From NCBI GenBank assembly GCA_964653435.1, contig CAZZFA010000015.1, positions 1-64,000 on the forward strand: a stretch of DNA of 64,000 bases, read 5' to 3'. The notes beneath the pieces were generated by a model. It was not told where the DNA came from, ran no database searches, and saw only the letters and a list, made by a program, of their open reading frames with translations. Positions 50,573 through 58,237 of the stretch are shown piece by piece. Positions within the stretch are counted from its first letter, which is position 1; each line of letters begins with the position of its first letter. The position numbers and the translations under genes are program-made. This DNA comes from CAZMVY01 sp964653435 (GTDB lineage: Bacteria > Planctomycetota > Phycisphaerae > UBA1845 > PWPN01).

Positions 50573-51598
50573 ATGGTGAGTACTGCTGGCGTGGGCGAAG
50601 GCAGCGCGGCAAGCGCCGGAAACTGCAACACCGTGTACGGGCAAGACATCCTTGTATCAAGCGGATCGGACGGAGGCGTGGCACGTCGCGACGGCTCCTG
50701 GTATGTCGGCCGGGCGCGGACGTTCGCCGAGCTTCTGGCGGCGTATCGGCTTGTCTACGAATGTTACGTAGAGCGCGGCTACATCACGCCGAGTGCTGAA
50801 GGGATCCGTGTCACCTTCTACAATCTTCTGCCGAAGACTGCGACGTTTGTGTTGAGCCGGCGAAAGCAGCGACACGACAATCCGCCGGCCCGCATGCGCG
50901 AGCACGATGATCGGCTCCTGGGAACCGTGAGCGTCGCTATTGACTCGCCGGAGTACGGCCTGCCCCTGGCCGAGACCTTCCCCGAGCAGTTGGAGGACCT
51001 CCGCAAACGGGGACGGTGCGTTGCAGAGGCCATCATGCTGGCACATCGGCCGGACGGTTCGAAGCCCTCGCCGTTCGGGGAGTTCCAGCAGCTTCTGATG
51101 CTGCTTCGTTGCGTGACGGACTACGCGCGCCTTCACGAGGACGAAGGAACGAGGGTCCGCGACCTTTTCATACAATGCCATCCCCACCATGTGAATTTCT
51201 ATAAACGGAAGCTCGCCTTCGAGGTGGTGGACGGGCCGCGTCCGTGTCCCAGCGTGCGCGGCGCCCCGGCCGTGCTCATGCATCACGATATGGATACCAT
51301 TTTCGAACGCTCCCAGCGGCTCGTACCAAAGGCTAGCCGTTTCTTTCTTTCCCGCGAGCCGGACCCGGCTATCCGCGATAGCGGCTATCGGCTGCGGGGA
51401 GAGGACGTAATCCGCCTGCTCGCGCTCAAGCCGGAGCTGTGGCGGAGCGTTGCCCGTCGCAAACCCGCCTGCGCGAACTTCGCCGCGATGCGGCCCGACC
51501 TCTCAAGCGTATTGCCCGGGGGCATCCCGCGGGTCGTACGCCTGGCGGTACCGCAAACCGATGAGGCGGCCCACGCCCGGCGGGAGGCCGTCGCGTAA
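50573..51598 (+). CDS. FeeM-like N-acyltransferase (autoinducer-synthase-like GNAT)
   Basis: The central 200 residues resemble N-acyl amino acid synthase FeeM and acyl-homoserine-lactone synthase folds: TFAELLAAYRLVYECYVERGYI near the start, FYNLLPKTATFVL, LLGTVSVAIDSPEYGLPLAETF, LRKRGRCVAEAIMLAH and LFIQCHPHHVNFYKRKLAFE. It would transfer a fatty acyl chain from acyl-ACP to an amino acid or amine to form a lipid signal or precursor. ATG 50573 has AAGAGGAAAG upstream. The first 45 residues and the last 50 are not recognised. The 5' leader is unusually structured. Confidence 0.75.
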   Translation: MVSTAGVGEGSAASAGNCNTVYGQDILVSSGSDGGVARRDGSWYVGRARTFAELLAAYRLVYECYVERGYITPSAEGIRVTFYNLLPKTATFVLSRRKQRHDNPPARMREHDDRLLGTVSVAIDSPEYGLPLAETFPEQLEDLRKRGRCVAEAIMLAHRPDGSKPSPFGEFQQLLMLLRCVTDYARLHEDEGTRVRDLFIQCHPHHVNFYKRKLAFEVVDGPRPCPSVRGAPAVLMHHDMDTIFERSQRLVPKASRFFLSREPDPAIRDSGYRLRGEDVIRLLALKPELWRSVARRKPACANFAAMRPDLSSVLPGGIPRVVRLAVPQTDEAAHARREAVA

Positions 51599-51737
51599 GT
51601 CAGGCTGCACCCTCGCTGCCAGGCGGACATAGCGAAACGCACGGCACCGCTCTCGACCGGAGGAAGCGGTGTCCCGTTGCGATTCTCCGCAGCGACCGCC
51701 TTGTCCGCCGCGGCAGCCCTCCCGTATAGTCCCCCTC

Positions 51738-53411
51738 ATGGAAACCAGCGGGCTGCTGATTGACGGGTTGATCGTCGTTCTGTATTTCGTTGCCATCACG
51801 GCCATCGGCCTGTACGCCGGGCGCAAGGAGAAGACCCTCGAAGACTACGCCCTCGGCGGGCGCAGGATCCCCTGGTGGGCCGTGGCGGCGTCCATCATCG
51901 CGGCCGAAACGAGCGCGGCCACGTTCATCGGCGCCCCGGCGGAGGGCTTCAAGCACCGCGGCATCGTGTACGCGCAGATTACCCTGGGGTTGCTCTTCGG
52001 CCGGATCCTCGTGGGGCAGATCTTCCTCAAGCCCTACTACACGTACCGCGTCTATACGGTGTATGACTTTCTCACCGTTCGCTTCGGCCCGAAATCGAAG
52101 AATTACGTGTCGATCCTTTTTCTGGTCATGCGAACGCTCGCGTCGGGGGTACGGCTGTACATCCCATCGCTGGTGCTCGTGCTGGCATGGCGGCTGTTCG
52201 TGCAGCACAAGGAGGTGCAGTTCGCCACGCTGGACTCCTGGGTGCCGTACGCGTGGGCGATTCTCCTCATCACGGGCCTCACATGCGCCTACACCGCCCT
52301 GGGCGGCATCAAGGCCGTGATCTGGACGGACCTGATCCAGGCCTCACTGATGATCGCCGCTGCTTTCGTGGCTGTGGCGACGCTCCTGATGAAGATCGGC
52401 GACGGCAGCCTGGCTCAGGGTTTCGCCGTGCTCGTCCGCCACGTCCCGGAGATGAAGTCGTTCAGAGGGTACGCGCTTACGGGCTTCGAAGAGGCCGCAC
52501 CGGGCATGACCACGTGGGAACTCGTCAAGCTCCTGCTCGCGAACAAGTACACCCTCCCGGCCACGCTGATCGGCGGGACGGCCAGCGCGATGGCCGCGTT
52601 CGGCACCGACCAGGACATGGTCCAGCGCATGCTGACGGCCAAGGACGTCAAGCGGAGCCGGCGGTCGCTCATCTCGGCCGCGCTGACGGCCATTCCGATC
52701 ACAACGGCGTTCTCATTCATCGGCGTGCTGCTCATCGCGTACTACGAGCTGAACCCGCAACTGCGTCCTCCGGCCGACAACGACGTGTTCGGCGCCTATA
52801 TCCTCAAGGGAATGCCGGTGGTCATCCGGGGCTTCGTGCTGGCGTCGATTTTCGCGACGGCGATGGGGTCGCTCAGCGCCGCCCTGAACTCGCTCGCGAC
52901 GAGCATGACGAACGACTGGTACGTTCCCTATTTCGCGCGGAACCGCGAGGAGGGCCATTACGTCAACGCCGCCCGCGTTTTCACCGGGGTTTTTTCGCTG
53001 CTCATGGTTCTGGCGGCCGTCGGCACCGCATACGTGAACGTGAAGGACCCGACGCTGACGATTATCCCGCTGGCTCTCGGCATACCGGGATGGTTCCTGG
53101 GTCCCATGCTCGGGGTGTTTCTCCTCGGAATGCTCACGCGCCGCCGGGGATCGGACGGCGGCAATGTGATCGCGGCGACGGCGGGCATTGTGGTGGTGTT
53201 CCTGCTGAGCGGCAGCCACGTCGACGTGGCCAATCTCTTCGCCCCTCCGAACACGCGCTACGAGCTGCCGTCGTGGATGCCGCGGGTTGCGTTCACGTGG
53301 TTTCAACTGATCGGCGCCTCGACGACGCTGGCGATCGGGCTGCTCTTCCGCACGCCCGAACACGTCGTCGAGAACGCGGCCCGAAAAGCGCAAGAGGGAA
53401 GCGCCCGTTGA
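51738..53411 (+). CDS. Sodium:solute symporter (SSS family)
   Basis: A polytopic transporter of 557 residues with about 13 helices. The N-terminus GLLIDGLIVVLYFVAITAIGLYAG, then RRIPWWAVAASIIAAETSAATFIGAPAEGF, which is the highly conserved SSS start, and TCAYTALGGIKAVIWTDLIQ. It imports a solute, often a sugar, sialic acid, amino acid or carboxylate, with Na+. ATG 51738 is preferred over an in-frame GTG at 51669. The following transporter gene begins 104 bp later; a shared operon is possible. Substrate unknown. Confidence 0.92.
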   Translation: METSGLLIDGLIVVLYFVAITAIGLYAGRKEKTLEDYALGGRRIPWWAVAASIIAAETSAATFIGAPAEGFKHRGIVYAQITLGLLFGRILVGQIFLKPYYTYRVYTVYDFLTVRFGPKSKNYVSILFLVMRTLASGVRLYIPSLVLVLAWRLFVQHKEVQFATLDSWVPYAWAILLITGLTCAYTALGGIKAVIWTDLIQASLMIAAAFVAVATLLMKIGDGSLAQGFAVLVRHVPEMKSFRGYALTGFEEAAPGMTTWELVKLLLANKYTLPATLIGGTASAMAAFGTDQDMVQRMLTAKDVKRSRRSLISAALTAIPITTAFSFIGVLLIAYYELNPQLRPPADNDVFGAYILKGMPVVIRGFVLASIFATAMGSLSAALNSLATSMTNDWYVPYFARNREEGHYVNAARVFTGVFSLLMVLAAVGTAYVNVKDPTLTIIPLALGIPGWFLGPMLGVFLLGMLTRRRGSDGGNVIAATAGIVVVFLLSGSHVDVANLFAPPNTRYELPSWMPRVAFTWFQLIGASTTLAIGLLFRTPEHVVENAARKAQEGSAR

Positions 53412-53515
53412 CACCGCGGGCCGGGCCGCCGGCAAGACCGCCCGAGACCGCTCACGCCGGATTGCCGGGCGCGCGGCATCGGGTATCATGGCGGGTCGTA
53501 TCCTCACGGTGAGAA

Positions 53516-54928
53516 ATGAGTGAATCCGTCCTCGCGCAACCGGAGCCCCGAACACGCAACCCCTGGATGTGGGTGCCCTCGCTCTACTTCGCACAGGGCA
53601 TCCCCTATGTGGTTGTCGCCATGTCCGTCTCGGTGGTCATGTACAAGCGGCTCGGCGTTTCCAACGCCGAGATTGCTTTCTACACAAGCTGGCTCTACCT
53701 GCCCTGGGTCATCAAGCCGCTCTGGAGCCCGTTCGTCGATCTGTTCCGCACGAAAAGGTGGTGGACCGTCACGATGCAGGGGCTTGTCGGCCTGACGCTC
53801 GCGGCCGTAGCCTTCGCCATTCCGCTTCCCAACTTCTTTTTTCAGGCGACCCTCGCCCTCTTCTGCCTCGCGGCGTTCAGTTCCGCCACACACGACATCG
53901 CCGCCGACGGCTTCTACATGCTCGCGCTGCCGGAGCACCAGCAGGCCGCCTTCGTCGGCGTCCGCAGCACATTCTACCGGATCGCCATGATCACCGGTGA
54001 AGGGCTTCTCGTGGTGCTGGCCGGGCTGATTGAGAAACGCACCGGGCGTATCCCGTTCGCGTGGTCGATCACGTTCGGCGTCGTGGCGGTCCTGTTCCTG
54101 TGTCTGTTCGCGTACCATGCGTGGATCCTGCCGCGCCCGGCGGCCGATGCCCCCAAGACGCACAGCGGCTCCGGCGGCGTCTCGCGGGAGTTCTTCCGCG
54201 TCTTTGCCAAGTTCTTCACGAAGGACCGCATCGTGCTGACGATGGCCTTCCTGCTGCTCTACCGGTTTGCCGAGGCCCAGCTCATCAAGATGATCGGCCC
54301 GTTCCTGCTCGACCCGCCCGCCAAGGGCGGGCTCGGCCTGACCACGCAACAGTTCGGCTTCGCCAAGGGAACCGTCGGCGTGGTGGGTCTGCTCTGCGGA
54401 GGCATTCTGGGCGGCGTCGTGATCTCACGGCACGGCCTGAAGCGATGGCTGTGGCCGATGGTGTTGTTCATCAACCTGCCCGGGTGGATCTACATCCTGC
54501 TGGCCTACACCAGGCCCAGGAACCTCGCCGTGATCAGTGCGGCCGTCGGCGTCGAGCAGTTTACGTACGGATTCGGGTTCACGGCCTACATGCTTTACAT
54601 GATCTATGTCGCCGAAGGCGAACACAAGACGGCCCATTACGCGCTCTGCACGGGCTTCATGGCGATGGGGATGATGCTACCGGGCATGCTCAGCGGATGG
54701 ATGCAGCAGACGCTCGGGGGCTACCAGAACTTCTTCATCTGGGTGGTAATCTCGACGATCCCGTGTTTCGTGGTCTCGTCGCTTATCCGGGTCCCCGAGG
54801 ATTTCGGCCGGAGGCGATCTGTCCCGCAAGCGCCGCTCTGCACCCGTTGCGGCTATAACCTTACCGGCAATGTGAGCGGGACGTGCCCCGAGTGCGGGAC
54901 GGCCGTTCCGGCAGCCACAAAGGCGTAA
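53516..54928 (+). CDS. AmpG-like MFS transporter with C-terminal zinc ribbon
   Basis: About twelve helices of the PAT/AmpG subgroup: PSLYFAQGIPYVVVAMSVSVVMYKRLGVSN, PWVIKPLWSPFVDLFRTKRWW and ATHDIAADGFYMLAL match AmpG permeases, which import anhydro-muropeptides or related cell-wall sugars in other bacteria. The last 30 residues form a four-Cys zinc ribbon (CTRCGYNLTGN, CPECGTAVP), an addition seen on many unrelated planctomycete proteins. 470 residues. The function of the ribbon is not known. Confidence 0.88.
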   Translation: MSESVLAQPEPRTRNPWMWVPSLYFAQGIPYVVVAMSVSVVMYKRLGVSNAEIAFYTSWLYLPWVIKPLWSPFVDLFRTKRWWTVTMQGLVGLTLAAVAFAIPLPNFFFQATLALFCLAAFSSATHDIAADGFYMLALPEHQQAAFVGVRSTFYRIAMITGEGLLVVLAGLIEKRTGRIPFAWSITFGVVAVLFLCLFAYHAWILPRPAADAPKTHSGSGGVSREFFRVFAKFFTKDRIVLTMAFLLLYRFAEAQLIKMIGPFLLDPPAKGGLGLTTQQFGFAKGTVGVVGLLCGGILGGVVISRHGLKRWLWPMVLFINLPGWIYILLAYTRPRNLAVISAAVGVEQFTYGFGFTAYMLYMIYVAEGEHKTAHYALCTGFMAMGMMLPGMLSGWMQQTLGGYQNFFIWVVISTIPCFVVSSLIRVPEDFGRRRSVPQAPLCTRCGYNLTGNVSGTCPECGTAVPAATKA

Positions 54929-55068
54929 CACGCGCCCCCTGCCGCCGCGCCGCGACCTTTCTCCGAACGAAGACGGCCGACGAGGGCTCCACCGGCACGC
55001 CCGTCGGCCGCCTGGAATACACGTGCCCGTTCGGCCGGCCGTTCAACCGACCGGCCGACATCATCGCA

Positions 55069-57099
55069 TCAGAGGCCGCCGCCCCGCCGCGTCGCCCGCA
55101 GCAACAGCAAACCGGCGAAGCTCATCATCGCCATCTCGACGATCCCGAAGCCGCAGAACCCGAACGGCGGCGGTGTCACGGATCCGCCGTTGCCGCCGGT
55201 GCCGCCGTCGCCCCCGGCGCCGCCATCGCCGCCGCTGCCGCCGCTTCCACCACCGCCGCTCCCGCCGCCGGTGACGACGATATTGATCGTGACCGACTTG
55301 ACACCGCCGCGCCCGTCATTGACCGTCAGGACAACCGCATACGTCCCCGCGACGGCGTACGTGTGCGTGACGGTGGCGGTCGTTGCCGTCTGCGTGTCGC
55401 CGAAATCCCACGCAAAGCTGAGGACGTCGCCGTCAGGGTCCGACGAGCCGCTTGCGTCGAAGTGGACAGTCAGCGGATCGTTGGCGTCCGCCGTGTAGCT
55501 GAGGGAGGCGGTCGGTACGCCGTTCGCGGCAGTACCGCCGGAACTGACGGTGACATCAAACTCCCGCGTAGCGACGCCGCCGCGCCCGTCACTGACGGTC
55601 AGAACCACCTTGTACGTGCCACTGCCGGCGTACTTGTGCGCGACGGTCTTGCCGGTGCCGCTTGTTCCGTCGCCGAAGACCCAGGCGAAGCTCAGCGTAT
55701 CGCCGTCCGGGTCCGTGGAGCCGCCGGCGTCGAAGTTGACGGTGAGAGGATCGTTCGCGTCCGTCGCCGAGGACACGACCGCCACGGGCGGCCTGTTGAC
55801 GACCGCACCGCCGCCGCCACCACCGCCGCCACCACCACCGCCGCTGCCGCTGAACTCATACGCCCCCATGTCCACAACCGCGTTGACAATACGCGGCTGG
55901 CCGTCGCGGTCGGTCGTAACCCCTGCCGGAAGAGCCGCGTTGCTCCCCTTGTCGATGCAGGGTGAGCCGGTCCGAAGCCGGAAATCGTTCGTCCCGGCAA
56001 AGAGCGGGTCGGCGCCGATATTGCCTGTGCCACCGAGCGAACCCGTCCAGCCCTCAACGCAGGAGTAGCTGATGGCCGGCGAGCCCCCGCCGATCTGGGC
56101 GGCCTGGGTCCTGTCCGCGGTGGAGCTGTTGGCCCACAGAATGCAGTTTATGATGACCGGCGTGCTGTCCGTATTCCACACTCCGCCGCCGTTGACCGTC
56201 GCCTGGTTTGCACTGAGGGTGCAGTTGACAAGGGTCGGGGCGCTGTTCGATTCATTGCGCATCGCAGCCCCGTCAGCCGCCGCCACGTTCCCTCCGAAGA
56301 CGCAGTTGGTGAGTGACGGAGCGCTGCCGTAGTTCCAGATCGCGCCGCCGTATCCTGCCGAGTTGCCGCTGAACGTGCAGCCGATCAGAACCGGACGGCT
56401 GTCCGTAACGTTCGCCAGGGCGCCGCCGCTGGATGAGGCCGCATTGCCCGTGAACTCACAGTTGGTGATCCTCGGGTTGCTGCTTTCGTTGCGCATTCCG
56501 CCGCCATACCGGGCGTAGTTGCCCGTGAAACAGCAGTTCGCCACGGTGGGGTTGCCGAACTCATTGTACATGCCCGCACCGGACTCGATGGTCGAGCCTA
56601 TGGCGTTTCCCGCCGTGATCGTGAAGCCGTCGAGCACGGCGGTAGCATCGGTCCCGCTGCCGGTCACGACGACGAAGCTGTTGTCATCCCTGCCGGCCGC
56701 GCCGATCTCGCCGCTCAGGACGGTCGTATTCGCCGTCGGGTTTCGCTGAGTCCGAAGCGTCTCACCGCCCGCGAAGCCGCCGTAGAGGGCCACGCCGTTC
56801 TTGAGCTGAAACGTCTTGCCCCGCACGACCTCCGGGTTTGCGGGGTCCGGGGTCTCTGCGGTGGGCTTGTACGTGCCGGCGGCGACCCAGATCTCCGTAC
56901 CGGCAGTGGCGGCCGTCAGGGCCGCCTGGAGATCGGTATAGGCGTCCGCCCAGCTTGTTCCGTTGTTGGCCCCGGTGGCGCCGGCCTTCACATAGACGGT
57001 GCCGGCATGAAGCACAGCCGGCGGGGCGAGAACAACCGCCACGGCGAAGGCGGCGCAGAACAGACCACGTGTCTTCAGATTCGTCGCTGCATTCCTCAT
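55069..57099 (-). CDS. Secreted beta-helix protein with two PKD domains and C-terminal sorting tail
   Basis: A signal peptide (GLFCAAFAVAVVLAPPAVLHA, residues about 12-32) is followed by a right-handed beta-helix with repeating motifs (NPTVANCCFTGNYARYGGGM, NPRITNCEFTGNAASSSGGAL and four more). Two PKD domains follow (FDAGGSTDPDGDTLSFAWVFGDG and a second copy), separated by a Gly-rich run. The C-terminus has a Gly/Ser/Asp spacer, then FGFCGFGIVEMAMMSFAGLLLL and RATRR, a Cys plus hydrophobic helix plus basic tail arrangement like protein-sorting signals. It is probably displayed on the cell surface. ATG 57099 has AAGGAG upstream. Confidence 0.83.
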   Translation of the reverse strand: MRNAATNLKTRGLFCAAFAVAVVLAPPAVLHAGTVYVKAGATGANNGTSWADAYTDLQAALTAATAGTEIWVAAGTYKPTAETPDPANPEVVRGKTFQLKNGVALYGGFAGGETLRTQRNPTANTTVLSGEIGAAGRDDNSFVVVTGSGTDATAVLDGFTITAGNAIGSTIESGAGMYNEFGNPTVANCCFTGNYARYGGGMRNESSNPRITNCEFTGNAASSSGGALANVTDSRPVLIGCTFSGNSAGYGGAIWNYGSAPSLTNCVFGGNVAAADGAAMRNESNSAPTLVNCTLSANQATVNGGGVWNTDSTPVIINCILWANSSTADRTQAAQIGGGSPAISYSCVEGWTGSLGGTGNIGADPLFAGTNDFRLRTGSPCIDKGSNAALPAGVTTDRDGQPRIVNAVVDMGAYEFSGSGGGGGGGGGGGGAVVNRPPVAVVSSATDANDPLTVNFDAGGSTDPDGDTLSFAWVFGDGTSGTGKTVAHKYAGSGTYKVVLTVSDGRGGVATREFDVTVSSGGTAANGVPTASLSYTADANDPLTVHFDASGSSDPDGDVLSFAWDFGDTQTATTATVTHTYAVAGTYAVVLTVNDGRGGVKSVTINIVVTGGGSGGGGSGGSGGDGGAGGDGGTGGNGGSVTPPPFGFCGFGIVEMAMMSFAGLLLLRATRRGGGL

Positions 57100-57451
57100 G
57101 AACCGATCTCCTTGGATCCCAATGAAACTATTCACCGAACTCTTCCGCATCGTTTCCGCTTCCCCGCTATCGCAGCTATCCTCTGCTCGGAGCGAGAGAT
57201 ACGGATGCTGCCCCCGGACTCGTGCTGCCCCGTTGCAACCGAAGGCTCCGACCGTGGATTATAGCAGAAGCCAGGTGCCAAGGGGACATCGTTTCGCGAT
57301 AACCGGCAGCCCCCCGAACAGCAAGCGACCGGCCCGCACGCCTAGGCAAATCCGCCCTCGAGAATATCGGCCCTTTGTGGGAGCGTTCGATTCATAAAAA
57401 AGCGGACCGGGGGCGCCGCAGACCTCTCGGATGCACGCGGGTGTCACACTT
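57100..57451 (-). other. 352-bp intergenic region
   Basis: It contains an extended -10 promoter for the beta-helix gene (listed separately) and otherwise no recognisable gene or repeat. Confidence 0.55.
57258..57266 (-). promoter_or_regulatory. Extended -10 promoter of the beta-helix gene
   Basis: On the minus strand TGCTATAAT is an extended -10 (TGn plus TATAAT), 159 bp before the ATG at 57099. No matching -35 is seen at 17 bp; extended -10 promoters can do without one. Confidence 0.4.
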
Positions 57452-58237
57452 TCATCGCGCGGAAGAGAGGCCGGCAACGAGCTGTTCGAGAAACTTGCGC
57501 GAAGCACGCAGGAACGCGGCGGGATCTTCGTCCGGCGGCACCTCGCCGCTGACAACCAGCCAACCGTCATACCCGCTGCGTGCGGCCATCTCGACGACGG
57601 CCGGTATGTTCGTCCCGCCTTGGCCTGCCTGCACAGGTCGTCGGCCGATATGGTCGGAGAGTCGAATCAGGCCCGCGCGACCCGGGAACTCACGAAATGC
57701 GTGGCAGGGGTTGACGGCCGCGCAGTGGAATTCGCCGCAATCGATGGCGAGCTGAACGGTTTCGCGCGGCATGGTCCCGAGCACATACCGCAGGTCCTCC
57801 AGTTGCTCAATCCGGGTACCGCGGCGATTGGCCAGATGAATCTGCATGCCGAGCCGCCCGGCGTACGACGCCGCTTCACGAAGCCCGGCAATGAGCAGGT
57901 CAAGATCCTGTCGCTTGCGATCGCCCGCCGCGAGGCTTATCGACATGAGGCCCACCCGCCGGGCCAGGCGCAGGTGCCGGCAGACGCATTGCACGCCGGC
58001 AGCCATGTCTTTCGCCGATTCCGCGGCCAGGGGGGCGCCGGCTACCGAGGAGATCGCCAGGGCGTACCGGGTCTGCAATTCGGTCAGCCCGCGCGAGGCG
58101 TCCTCGCCCGGGCCGAACGCCTCCTCGATCTGGGCGCAGGACACATCGACGGCGACGTAGCCGGCACCGTGGATCTCGCGCAGGGCATCGGCCAGCGGAC
58201 GACCGCCCAGACAGGATGTGCTACAACTGACGCGCAT
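57452..58237 (-). CDS. Second sugar phosphate isomerase/epimerase-like TIM barrel
   Basis: A 261-residue protein starting MRVSCSTSCLGGRPLADAL with an AP endonuclease 2-type barrel: GAGYVAVDVSCAQIEEAFGPGED, LMSISLAAGDRK, LGMQIHLANRRGTRIEQL, LAIDCGEFHCAAVNPCHAF and IRLSDHIGRRPVQAGQGGTNIP. It shows the same fold as the protein at 46858. It overlaps the 3' end of the upstream membrane glycosyltransferase by 17 bp. The longer frame beyond ATG 58237 is antisense-like and rejected. Substrate unknown. Confidence 0.78.
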   Translation of the reverse strand: MRVSCSTSCLGGRPLADALREIHGAGYVAVDVSCAQIEEAFGPGEDASRGLTELQTRYALAISSVAGAPLAAESAKDMAAGVQCVCRHLRLARRVGLMSISLAAGDRKRQDLDLLIAGLREAASYAGRLGMQIHLANRRGTRIEQLEDLRYVLGTMPRETVQLAIDCGEFHCAAVNPCHAFREFPGRAGLIRLSDHIGRRPVQAGQGGTNIPAVVEMAARSGYDGWLVVSGEVPPDEDPAAFLRASRKFLEQLVAGLSSAR

